From the NCBI GenBank assembly GCA_947493165.1, contig CANLPY010000002.1:62001-126000 (forward strand): 64,000 bases of DNA, written 5' to 3'. The position numbers and the translations under genes are program-made. The notes under the pieces were generated by a model. That model had not been told where the DNA came from. It was given only the letters and a program-made list of their open reading frames with translations, and ran no database searches. Positions 1 to 8,053 of the stretch are shown here, one piece after another (positions within the stretch are counted from its first letter, which is position 1; every line of letters starts with the position of its first letter). Source of the DNA: an uncultured Erythrobacter sp. (GTDB taxonomy: Bacteria > Pseudomonadota > Alphaproteobacteria > Sphingomonadales > Sphingomonadaceae).

Positions 1-441
1 CCAAACGAGCCGTTTCATAGATTGATCGGGGCTAATCCATGGCCCTCCCGTCGAGGACCAGCCATCGGCGTTGTGAAAAGAGAATTTCAAACCCAACCGC
101 TCACACTCTGCGGCCACATGCTCAATCAACTCAAGATGCTCAGGTGAATTGAATTTCACTGGCCCGTGCGAAATACCTTGAGTGACGTGGAACAAAACAA
201 TTCCACCCACGCCGACGTTGGCCAGAGATTCGAGATCTTTCGTGATCCCTTCCCGCGACATGTTGCCGCTCATCACGTGGAACCAAGTCCAGGGCCGGGA
301 TTCCGCGGGGGGGGCTAGAAATTCCGCTCTCAGCTGTTGAAGCTCTGTTTGAGCGGTCACAGGTGAGCCGTTTAAAGCCCCCAACAGCGCCGCCCCGAAC
401 AATGCCGAACGGAGAGGTGAAGTGCGAAGTGTCTTAGCCAT
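1..441 (-). CDS. GH106-type alpha-L-rhamnosidase, N-terminal part (cut by window edge)
   Basis: Only the first 147 codons are in the window; the gene runs off the left edge. The product begins with a Sec-type signal peptide (about residues 1-31, ending near SPVTAQ). It continues with the GH106 N-terminal pattern: RPWTWFHVMSGNMSREGI, then a glycine-rich strand/helix (GVGGIVLF), then HNADGWSSTGGPWISPDQSM. The GW-S-S-x-GG-PWI-x-P-x-x-SM block is what I recognise from GH106. GH106 enzymes release terminal L-rhamnose from plant or algal polysaccharides, here probably in the periplasm. The start lies 15 bp after the stop of the BNR_4 lyase gene, so the two are probably cotranscribed. The context of rhamnose catabolism and GH105 fits the assignment. 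The ribosome-binding site is weak. Confidence 0.8.
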   Translation of the reverse strand, partial: MAKTLRTSPLRSALFGAALLGALNGSPVTAQTELQQLRAEFLAPPAESRPWTWFHVMSGNMSREGITKDLESLANVGVGGIVLFHVTQGISHGPVKFNSPEHLELIEHVAAECERLGLKFSFHNADGWSSTGGPWISPDQSMKRLVW

Positions 442-456
442 CACGGTACACCAAAA

Positions 457-1827
457 CTAACGCGGGATTTTGTGCAAGCGCAGCGTGGATGGCTGGGGAA
501 TTTGCCCGCGCGCTTGGTCTTGCGCAGGCGGGTTGGCCTCCCAACTGAGATAAAAATCATACAGGGAATCTTCGGGCACCCCTTCAGCTTTACGGACAAA
601 CTGCGTCAACTCCTCATCATCCTGAAACGTCTGGATGACATCTGGTACGGCCTTATAGCTCCCGACGCGCAGCGTTCTATTGGTCTTGGGGTCGACAACA
701 AACTCAATCTCATTTCCATCGCGAGATGCCCGAACCCTAATGGTACCATCATCAGCAACGAAGGGAGATTCAGGCACAAGGATCGACACACTCAAACTGC
801 CGCCGCGATCAAGGAACTGCTTGCTGTCAGTCCAATCGCTGATCTGATACCTAGACCAGCCTTTGCCAGATTTGCGCGCAAGCATTATCTGCGTATCCCC
901 ATTGGCATCATTCTTGTAATAGGAAATCATCGGCAGCCGCTGTGCATCGAAACCAAGCTTTTTCTGGCCGTTCAGCAAACCAGAAAAAGTCGGGATGGGG
1001 TCGACGATTTCGCCACTTGCTCGAACCAGGGGCAAAGTCACTGGTTGACCATTGGAATCTTCCCAATTGACCAAATCCGGGCTTCGAACATAGGACAGAT
1101 TATTGTTGGTCGCTGCAGACGGCGTCTCGCGCCAAACCCAAACCATGTGGAAGTTGCCATCTGGGCCCAATTGCGGTCCGATATAATAGGCTCCGCGTTC
1201 ATCTTCTCCATCGAAGAATTGTCCGTCGTGCATCAATGACCATGTCTTGGTCGCTGTGTCATAGCGATGATAATAGTAACGCCCGTTTCCACTGCCACCC
1301 AAACGATAGATCGCTATGAGCCGCCCCTCACGGTCATGCATAAAATTTGGGTAGGTAACATTCTGGTCTCGCTCAGGATCAATCATATGATCAACCTGCT
1401 TTAGGGAACGCACATCCCACGGTTCGGTCGAGCGAAAGTAGACCAATGGATCATTGTGCATGTTGCCCATGACATGGATGTACCCCTCATCATCCACATC
1501 GATCGTCGCATAATTATGGCTATCCCAGCCAAGAAAGCTGGACACTTTCTGATAACGCCAAGGCGTGCGTTGATGGGCCCGATGCGCGATGCTCATCTGA
1601 CGGCTAGCATCGTAGTAGACGATGAACTGATGTTCGCCGCGCTGGATCATTTGAGCAAAAACGCGGTGTCCGGACCAGTGGAAGTCAATTGCCTCCACCT
1701 CGCTGGCTAAATTGAGTTGGTCATCCGCAAGCCTATCACTTGGTTGAGCCCAAACACCTGATGGAACACTTACGACCGCTAAAGCTAGAGGCAAAAACTT
1801 CTGGGCTAACTTTCGCATTCGAAACAT
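457..1827 (-). CDS. BNR_4-family beta-propeller protein, probable ulvan lyase-like polysaccharide lyase (PL24/PL25-like)
   Basis: Secreted protein of 456 residues with a signal peptide (to about residue 28, VWAQ). The start chosen is the ATG at 1827 because GAGGTG lies 9 bases upstream; an in-frame TTG at 1851 has no such site. The body is a BNR_4-type seven-bladed propeller, with the pattern SHNYATIDVDDEGYIHVMGN and then MHNDPLVYFRS. Residues H104 and H124 (20 apart), Y159, R175 (16 apart) and R233 match in kind and roughly in spacing the catalytic set I recall for ulvan lyase PLSV_3936 of PL25 (H123, H143, Y188, R204, R264). Lyase action on rhamnose-uronate bonds would give unsaturated oligosaccharides for the GH105 enzyme nearby. 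The gene sits 85 bp after a TonB-dependent receptor and just before GH106. A non-catalytic BNR protein or another lyase family (PL27 is also a propeller) remains possible. Confidence 0.72.
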   Translation of the reverse strand: MFRMRKLAQKFLPLALAVVSVPSGVWAQPSDRLADDQLNLASEVEAIDFHWSGHRVFAQMIQRGEHQFIVYYDASRQMSIAHRAHQRTPWRYQKVSSFLGWDSHNYATIDVDDEGYIHVMGNMHNDPLVYFRSTEPWDVRSLKQVDHMIDPERDQNVTYPNFMHDREGRLIAIYRLGGSGNGRYYYHRYDTATKTWSLMHDGQFFDGEDERGAYYIGPQLGPDGNFHMVWVWRETPSAATNNNLSYVRSPDLVNWEDSNGQPVTLPLVRASGEIVDPIPTFSGLLNGQKKLGFDAQRLPMISYYKNDANGDTQIMLARKSGKGWSRYQISDWTDSKQFLDRGGSLSVSILVPESPFVADDGTIRVRASRDGNEIEFVVDPKTNRTLRVGSYKAVPDVIQTFQDDEELTQFVRKAEGVPEDSLYDFYLSWEANPPAQDQARGQIPQPSTLRLHKIPR

Positions 1828-1912
1828 GTCTAATTTCACCTCATTGCGCAAAAGTCAGGCCGACAGCGAGCGTAATCCCCGCCGCCGGCCCTCTGGGAGA
1901 GATATTGCCCCA

Positions 1913-4900
1913 TCAGAACCTATAAGTTGCTGACAAAGAATAGGTCCGACCGTCATATTCATAGAGCCGGAAAAGCTCTTCAACGCCGAGATATTCGAGA
2001 CGCGAGCTTTGCGTGATGTTGAACACCTCGGCACGAATCTCCAGCCCCTTCATAGGCTTGATAGCGCCCGAAAAGTCTAGCTGGCCACGCGGAGCAATGA
2101 TGGTGTTTCCGCCAATAAACGAAGAACCGCCCTGACGCTGAATCTGTGACTGATGGTTAAAGGCAAGTCGCGCCTCAAGGAAGCTATCTTCGTAATAGCC
2201 GATGATATTGTAAGTATCTTCGGCCACATTGAAGAGCTGCACATCATTGTCACCGCCAGAGCGAACACGGGTGTAGTTAGCTGAAATACCGGTATTTCCG
2301 AGCAAACCAGGCAAGAAATCGAAGTTCTGCAAAATCTGCGCTTCGAAACCTGTTACGTTGATCGTGTCTGGGTTGTTGACGGTGCGCGACACACGGATGC
2401 GCTGCGGATCACCATTGGCATTGGTAAAAACACATTGCCCAGCAAATGACTGTTCAATAGTATTGGCGGAGTTCACATCCGCAAGCCTAATGTTGTTGAA
2501 TGTGCGCCCCTCTACTGCCAAGTCTTCGCCTTCTGGGCAGAAGTTGCGTTGACGGGTAATGTCACCGACAAGCGATTTGCGGAAGAAACCGATCGAAACC
2601 ACGCTGCCGGGACGGTTATACCAACTCAAACCTAAGTCGAAGCCTGTGGAACGGCGAGGCTGCACGTCGAGAGTCGAGATGTTGACTGAAGTCCGAGGAA
2701 TCGGATTCCCGTCAGAACCGAGAATACGGTCTTCTGGATCCAAATCGTCAATATCACCTGACGTATCATTCTCGACGATGAGAGTCGGCGTCGGCGTAAA
2801 CTCTGCAAGATCAAGCGCTTCGAAGGTGCCGTAAACAGCTGCACGCGCTACCAAATCTGGGGTGATTTCATAGATTAGGTTAGCCGATGGCAGGAACCTC
2901 TCAAATGTGTTGCTTGCTTGACCGAAAACCAGCGCATCATTGTCGCTAGGATCCCTGAATTCCAGTGCAGGCCCACCGTTTCTAGCACGGATCTCGTTCA
3001 AATTATCGTAGAACTGCAAGAAAGTCGGGTTGGTCTGACCAACCAGGTCAGTCCTGACGTATCGCACACCGAAATTACCGCGAAGCCGGGTATCCGAGAC
3101 ATTGCCCAGATCGAACTTAGCCATAGCATACAGTTCAATCGTCTCGCGCGACGAATTGAAATTGTTGTCTAATACAGTCGACCTCGAAATCTGTGGCCGT
3201 GCGAGATAAGTGTTACCTCCGGGCGCTCTAACCAATGGCAACGCAGCAAGAATTTCTGCCGCCGTGATCGTCGCAGCGCTTTCCGGCGTTAGTTGCGGGA
3301 AGTAACCCCGAATATTGCCTGCCGATGGATTGAACTGAAGATCCGGCCGCGGCGCTTGCTCTGCTGAACCAAGTAGCGATTCCAGCAGAGGGATGTTGAG
3401 CGAAAGAAAGTTGTCCAGCTCAACACCAGGGATATCACCACCAAGATAGCCTCCGCCTTCAGCAACGCCGTCGTTCTGAACAAGAATGCTAGGATCAAAA
3501 GCAGCAGCATAATTCAAACCCAGACCGCCAAACTCCGACCTAAAGCGCCTAGACGTTTCATCGCTGTAATAGCCACCAACTTGGATTTCGCTAAAGATGC
3601 TGTTCTCGAACTTGCGAGCCACATCGAAGTCGAACGACTTCAAGTCGCGATCTACGCCCTCAGTGAAGCCCAGCGCCAAAATCGATGTCGGTTGATTGAA
3701 GCCGTTCTGATTTGGTCCCGGAGGAAGAAATCCAGCAAAATCGTCCCGAGCTCCGATACCGGCCCCAGTCTCAACTCGAGTATTTCCGCGAGTCTGATCC
3801 AGCTCCAACAACCGCGGATCGACGATGTTGTCGACGAAAATACCGCCAAGACTTCCGAGGCCTTGATCCAAAATCAAGATCGAATTGTTGCCACGATCAT
3901 CAATACCATCAAGATTTGAGTCGATGTCGCGCGTAGCTGCACTTCCTCCACGGAAGCGCACACGCAAACTGTATTGATTCAAGCTGGAGCGACCAAGAGC
4001 CTCTGAGTATGTGCCGATCGCATTGACGCGCCAGTCTTCATTTTCGAAGCTGAATTGCGGATAAATCGCCCAAGACTGATCGAGTGCAGGAAAGCTGCGA
4101 TTTTCGATTGCTGTTTGCGAATCACTAATCAGAACGCGCGGGACGATGAAAACATTTTCCTCGGTGCCATTCTCATCAAAGTCTACAACACCTACGTCGA
4201 CTGGGTCTGACAGCGGCGAAACAAGGGAGTTGAAACCATTGTGCCCCTCAAAGATCGAAATGTCCTGATTGGATTCACCCAAATCTCGGCGAGTAAAAAT
4301 GCCATCCAGACGCAATTCTATGTTGTCTGAGACTTGGTAAGCCAGACCAGCAGAGAATGAGAACCGCTCACCACGGTTGTTCTGAACAAATTGACGCAAG
4401 GCGCGCGGATAAATAACCGCGTTGTCAAGCCCATTGGCACCAACCTCTGGAATATTAAAGGCTGCGTTCGGCGTGCCAGAAACGGCACTCTGATCAGCAC
4501 CTACGCCGCTGGCCCTGGTCCCATTAGCAAACCCGGCAACCTGAGCATTGGTAAATTGACGATAATTGTTGAGGCGCAAGGTGTCGCGACGAAAACTCTG
4601 CTCAGAAAAGGCGAAGTTGGCATAAACACCGAAGCCATCACCGAAACGCTGCGCACCGGAAATGAAGAACTTGGGCACTTCATCACCGGTTGTTTCCTCA
4701 TGATCAACTTCCGCACGAACCACAAAACCTTCACGCCGACTCAGTGCGCTATTCAACCGCAGATCTACCTGCGCAGCCAAACCGCCAGCCGGTGTGTCTG
4801 GCGTGAAGGATTTTATGACATTCGCACCATTGAAGATCGAACTTTCAAAGATGCCAAACGGATTCCCGGTGTTGTTGCCCCGCGTAGTCGACGCGATCGT

Positions 4901-5326
4901 TTGGCCCATGACAGTTGTTTTGGTGAAACGGCCAGGCAGACCGCGTACCGATATGGTCGCATCTCGACGCGCGCCTTCACGATTAATTTGGACGCCGGGA
5001 ATACGCGCGAGCGCCTCACCTAGGTTCAAATCGGGGGTCGACCCAATGTCATCGGAAGAAATACCATCAAGGATCACGTCTGAGTTACGCCTGATGCTCA
5101 GCGCATCTTCGAGGCTGGCTCTGATACCGCTAACCACAATCACGCCCTCATCTGACTGAGGCGATGTTGTGACTTGTTCTGGTTCCGCGACTTGATCGTC
5201 AGCGCTAGCTTCTTCCGCATCTTGAGCGAAAGCGAGTGACGGCGTCAAAAGCGCTGCGCTAGCGACGCTCAGCTTCAAAACAGTTTTATGAAAATCTAAC
5301 GCCCCATCGAAATGGCTAAAAAACAT
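1913..5326 (-). CDS. TonB-dependent receptor (oligosaccharide uptake, first of two)
   Basis: Protein of 1137 residues with an N-terminal signal peptide ending near LAFAQ, an acidic linker, and a plug domain starting around VIVVSGIRASLEDALSIRR. The plug has the receptor-typical pattern DLNLGEALARIPGVQINREG and RGLPGRFTKT. A long beta-barrel follows and ends in an aromatic residue (YSLSATYRF), as outer-membrane proteins do. GGGGGAG lies 5 bases before the ATG. It probably imports large oligosaccharides released from a rhamnose-rich polysaccharide, because it heads the unit receptor - BNR_4 lyase - GH106 rhamnosidase. The substrate cannot be read from the sequence. A pair of TGATT elements 10 bp apart lies about 80 bp upstream. 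Confidence 0.9.
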   Translation of the reverse strand: MFFSHFDGALDFHKTVLKLSVASAALLTPSLAFAQDAEEASADDQVAEPEQVTTSPQSDEGVIVVSGIRASLEDALSIRRNSDVILDGISSDDIGSTPDLNLGEALARIPGVQINREGARRDATISVRGLPGRFTKTTVMGQTIASTTRGNNTGNPFGIFESSIFNGANVIKSFTPDTPAGGLAAQVDLRLNSALSRREGFVVRAEVDHEETTGDEVPKFFISGAQRFGDGFGVYANFAFSEQSFRRDTLRLNNYRQFTNAQVAGFANGTRASGVGADQSAVSGTPNAAFNIPEVGANGLDNAVIYPRALRQFVQNNRGERFSFSAGLAYQVSDNIELRLDGIFTRRDLGESNQDISIFEGHNGFNSLVSPLSDPVDVGVVDFDENGTEENVFIVPRVLISDSQTAIENRSFPALDQSWAIYPQFSFENEDWRVNAIGTYSEALGRSSLNQYSLRVRFRGGSAATRDIDSNLDGIDDRGNNSILILDQGLGSLGGIFVDNIVDPRLLELDQTRGNTRVETGAGIGARDDFAGFLPPGPNQNGFNQPTSILALGFTEGVDRDLKSFDFDVARKFENSIFSEIQVGGYYSDETSRRFRSEFGGLGLNYAAAFDPSILVQNDGVAEGGGYLGGDIPGVELDNFLSLNIPLLESLLGSAEQAPRPDLQFNPSAGNIRGYFPQLTPESAATITAAEILAALPLVRAPGGNTYLARPQISRSTVLDNNFNSSRETIELYAMAKFDLGNVSDTRLRGNFGVRYVRTDLVGQTNPTFLQFYDNLNEIRARNGGPALEFRDPSDNDALVFGQASNTFERFLPSANLIYEITPDLVARAAVYGTFEALDLAEFTPTPTLIVENDTSGDIDDLDPEDRILGSDGNPIPRTSVNISTLDVQPRRSTGFDLGLSWYNRPGSVVSIGFFRKSLVGDITRQRNFCPEGEDLAVEGRTFNNIRLADVNSANTIEQSFAGQCVFTNANGDPQRIRVSRTVNNPDTINVTGFEAQILQNFDFLPGLLGNTGISANYTRVRSGGDNDVQLFNVAEDTYNIIGYYEDSFLEARLAFNHQSQIQRQGGSSFIGGNTIIAPRGQLDFSGAIKPMKGLEIRAEVFNITQSSRLEYLGVEELFRLYEYDGRTYSLSATYRF

Positions 5327-5405
5327 ATCTACTCCCCCTGATCCTCTTCTCCAAAGGCATCAAAGCGATTGATTCTAACTCTGTCAATGCGCGATATTGA
5401 CGGTA

Positions 5406-5432
5406 GATGATTTTTTTTGATTGTTTGTTGTG
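5406..5432 (-). promoter_or_regulatory. Candidate DeoR-type operator, AATCA direct repeats upstream of the first TonB receptor
   Basis: On the minus strand the sequence reads ACAAACAATCAA followed by AAAAAAATCA. This gives two AATCA elements (plus-strand TGATT at 5408 and 5418) spaced exactly 10 bp. DeoR-family repressors such as IolR bind direct repeats containing AAYCAA, so this is a plausible site for the DeoR protein encoded at 12817-13614. The same ACAAACAATCAA string occurs upstream of the GH3 gene. Binding is inferred. Confidence 0.45.
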
Positions 5433-5440
5433 TTATGAAG

Positions 5441-5465
5441 CAAAAAAGCATCGCAATTTTGCGAT
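5441..5465 (-). terminator. Rho-independent terminator after GH105
   Basis: On the minus strand the perfect inverted repeat ATCGCAA-AA-TTGCGAT is followed by GCTTTTTT. It lies 37 bp after the GH105 stop and ends the rhaD-rhaI-GH105 unit before the first receptor gene. Confidence 0.75.
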
Positions 5466-5501
5466 TATTGCGCCTGAGCGACTAACTCTTGATCGATTTG
5501 A

Positions 5502-6686
5502 TCAGAATTGATCAGACTGTAGGATTTGACCTGCGGCCAACAGAAAAGCACCAACGCCATAAAGCTGGCGGTCATCAGCCTGAACGCCTTCTGGTCGGTC
5601 ACCGACTTGCTGAACGTAGCCAAGGCGGCCTTCTTCGTCGACATTCGCGACAAGCGCTCGCCAACCGGCATCAACCGACGCACGGTATTTCTCGCCTTCT
5701 AAAAAGCCCTCGTTTTGGCCCCATGCCAAACCATAAACAAAAAAGCTGGTTCCGCTGGTCTCTGGCGGAGTTGCACTCGATGCGAGCAACGAAGCGCGCC
5801 ACATACCATTCTCCGCTTGGATCTCCACAAGCCGATCCGACATTTTTCGGAACAGATCTAGATAGTACCTACGCCTCGGATCGTCGCTTGGCATAGTGCG
5901 CAAAATGTTGACGAGACCGCCATACACCCATCCATTGCCCCTGCTCCAAAAAAGCTTCTCGCCATCGGCTCCGCGGCGATCAAAAAAACGAGAATCACGA
6001 TAATATAGCCCGACATTTTTATCGAACAGCAGTTCAGTCGCGATTTGGAATTCACTGTGGGCATAGTCAGCATATGTTTGCTCGCCAAACGTCTCGCTTG
6101 CAGCCCACCACGTCGCGGGCGCCATGAACAATGCATCTGACCAACACCAACGCTTTGAACAGCCAGGATCGCCAGCCTTGTCAGGATGCATCATTTGCGT
6201 CTTAGGCGGGTCAGCAAGTATCTTATCAAGCGCGACACGAGTGGGCTTCAAGTCGGCGCCTTGCACGCCGTTACGCGCAAGTCGGAAATAGACCTGACCG
6301 ACAAGATGGTCGTCAGCATGATAAAGCCGATTACCCAATTTCCACTCTTCACGATTGGCAATTGCCGTAAGCGAATCGAAATATTCCGTTTGACCCGTCG
6401 TTTCGGCATAATCCGCTAAGCCCAAGAAGAATGTACCCATGACCCAGCCACGCGGGTTAGGCGTTTCCCGGCTGATAAAGCGAATATAGCTATCCAGATT
6501 GTCCAAATTGGCGAGTTGCCAGTTCGCTGCTCTATTCGCGACTAGTTTGACCTGCTCGTCACTGAATGCTGATGTAGGCTCCGCCTTTAGGGAGGCTGTA
6601 GACGTATCAGAGACGGTAGTCGCACAGCTGGCCAAAACGACCGTGAGCGGCAAAAGCCCAATAGCGAGTGAGCGCAGTTTACTCAT
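5502..6686 (-). CDS. GH105-type unsaturated glucuronyl/rhamnogalacturonyl hydrolase, lipoprotein
   Basis: The product has 394 residues and removes the unsaturated (4,5-ene) uronic acid from the non-reducing end of lyase products. The start ATG at 6686 is preferred because AGGAG lies 7 bases upstream; an in-frame ATG at 6692 touches the ribosome-binding site. The N-terminus is a lipoprotein signal with lipobox LASC (Cys21), so the enzyme is probably membrane-anchored in the periplasm. GH105/GH88 hallmarks are the LYHADDHLVGQVY segment (D125/D126) and WSDALFMAPATWW (D184), both Asp-bearing motifs of the alpha/alpha-barrel. Late in the protein comes FWSRGNGWVYGGL. It is the last gene of a probable rhaD-rhaI-GH105 unit and is followed by a terminator. 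Ulvan and rhamnogalacturonan are both known GH105 substrates; the BNR_4 lyase favours ulvan. Confidence 0.85.
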   Translation of the reverse strand: MSKLRSLAIGLLPLTVVLASCATTVSDTSTASLKAEPTSAFSDEQVKLVANRAANWQLANLDNLDSYIRFISRETPNPRGWVMGTFFLGLADYAETTGQTEYFDSLTAIANREEWKLGNRLYHADDHLVGQVYFRLARNGVQGADLKPTRVALDKILADPPKTQMMHPDKAGDPGCSKRWCWSDALFMAPATWWAASETFGEQTYADYAHSEFQIATELLFDKNVGLYYRDSRFFDRRGADGEKLFWSRGNGWVYGGLVNILRTMPSDDPRRRYYLDLFRKMSDRLVEIQAENGMWRASLLASSATPPETSGTSFFVYGLAWGQNEGFLEGEKYRASVDAGWRALVANVDEEGRLGYVQQVGDRPEGVQADDRQLYGVGAFLLAAGQILQSDQF

Positions 6687-6737
6687 CAACATTCTCCTGG
6701 AAGTCAGACGTATCGTTTCATCTTCGGGTGGAACTAA

Positions 6738-8030
6738 TCAAACGATACCAGCCCCTAATCCAACCGCCTTACGCTCTTGCGCCTTGCGGGCACGATATTG
6801 ACTATCGCGATAAACACCGAGCCAATCAATCGCCCCGCCGAGCTCATCGCGGGCCATCGCCAAAATAGGAGTGACGTCAGTTTCGTAGGCGGCACGCAAC
6901 GTACGGAAGGCGAGCATAACGTCGTTGTCATTCTGCGCTGCGTGCAGTGCATCACGATCAACCATTGCAGCGCGAGCATAGCATCCAGCGATAGTCTCAG
7001 CAGAAGATAGCATGCTCTCAATTGGATCAGTCACGTTATGCGATTGATCAATCATGTAGGATGGATCGAAACCGTCGCGCGGACTGCATTGCGCTTCGAT
7101 CAGTTCATTGAAAACCAGAAACAACTGGTGGGGATTGATGCTACCACTGTCCAGATCATCATCGCCATATTTGCTATCATTGAAGTGAAAACCACCCAAC
7201 TTTCCAGCATGGTGGAGGCGAGCAACGATCTGTTCGATATTCACATTCGGTGCGTGATGACCCAGATCGACCAAGCACTTACATTGGTCCCCAAGCTGCT
7301 GAGCAGCCATCAGCGAACTGCCCCAGTCAGAAATGACGCTGGAATAGAATGCAGGCTCGAACATTTTATGCTCCAGCATCATTTTCCAGTCGCCCGGCAA
7401 TGCTGAATAGACCTGAGATGCAGCCTCTAGATAGCGGTCAAATGACCGGCCAAGATCCTGTTGACCTGGGAAATTCGTGCCATCACCTACCCATACGGTC
7501 AGCGCATCTGAGCCGATCTGCTTGCCAATCTCAATACATTCCAAATTGTGTTCGACAGCTTGCTGACGAGTTTCCTCAACCGTCGAGGAAAGTGAGCCGG
7601 TTGCGTAAGAATGCGCTTGACCGGGTTGATCTTGAAACGTGTTGGAGTTGACCGCGTCAAACTGCAACCCGTAGGCGTCAGCCTCGTCGCGCAAAGCCGC
7701 ATAATCATCTACACAATCCCATGGAAAGTGAGGACTCACGCCAGGGGTTGAGCGGCCAAGCTGGTGAATGACTGCGCAGTCTTCCAATTTCTCATGAATG
7801 TTGGTTGGCTCTCCCGCCAAAGGAAATTTGGCAAAGCGCGTTCCGCCTCTCCCTGTTCCCCAACTAGGTACAGCAACACCAAAAGATTTCACTTTATCTT
7901 TGACTGAATCAATCGCGACACCGCGCCGCTCAAGCTTGCGCCCCAGCGCATCGTACTCATCAGCCAGAGCATCGCGCGATGCAGCATTATGCTCTGCCAC
8001 CAATTCGGCAGAGATTGGCATACCTGTCAT
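6738..8030 (-). CDS. rhaI: L-rhamnose isomerase, RhaI type
   Basis: Converts L-rhamnose to L-rhamnulose in the cytoplasm. The product has 430 residues, the same length as the Pseudomonas stutzeri L-rhamnose isomerase as I recall it. The metal-ligand residues line up with an offset of one: E220 (MMLEHK), D255 (CLVDLGHH), H282 (GFHFND) and D328 (MIDQSHN), with the catalytic H258 also present. This is the xylose-isomerase-like RhaI family, not the E. coli RhaA family. GAGAGGG lies 5 bases before the ATG. The gene begins 23 bp after the rhaD stop and is followed by GH105, so the three are probably one transcript. Confidence 0.93.
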   Translation of the reverse strand: MTGMPISAELVAEHNAASRDALADEYDALGRKLERRGVAIDSVKDKVKSFGVAVPSWGTGRGGTRFAKFPLAGEPTNIHEKLEDCAVIHQLGRSTPGVSPHFPWDCVDDYAALRDEADAYGLQFDAVNSNTFQDQPGQAHSYATGSLSSTVEETRQQAVEHNLECIEIGKQIGSDALTVWVGDGTNFPGQQDLGRSFDRYLEAASQVYSALPGDWKMMLEHKMFEPAFYSSVISDWGSSLMAAQQLGDQCKCLVDLGHHAPNVNIEQIVARLHHAGKLGGFHFNDSKYGDDDLDSGSINPHQLFLVFNELIEAQCSPRDGFDPSYMIDQSHNVTDPIESMLSSAETIAGCYARAAMVDRDALHAAQNDNDVMLAFRTLRAAYETDVTPILAMARDELGGAIDWLGVYRDSQYRARKAQERKAVGLGAGIV

Positions 8031-8053
8031 GTGACCCTCTCCCTGGGCTTTTA

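Noticed and set aside
472..1239. Long plus-strand frame of 255 codons
   Set aside because: It is antisense to the BNR_4 lyase, starts from a weak codon and shows no family pattern; the minus-strand protein has a signal peptide and clear motifs.
4391..5023. Plus-strand frame of 210 codons over the first TonB receptor
   Set aside because: It is antisense to the conserved plug domain and has no family features.
5489..5517. TTGATC repeats near the GH105 stop as a possible operator
   Set aside because: The repeats lie mostly inside the C-terminal codons (QSDQF) and are spaced 9 and 10 bases. They may belong to the same signal class, but coding constraint explains them too, and a terminator separates them from the receptor gene.
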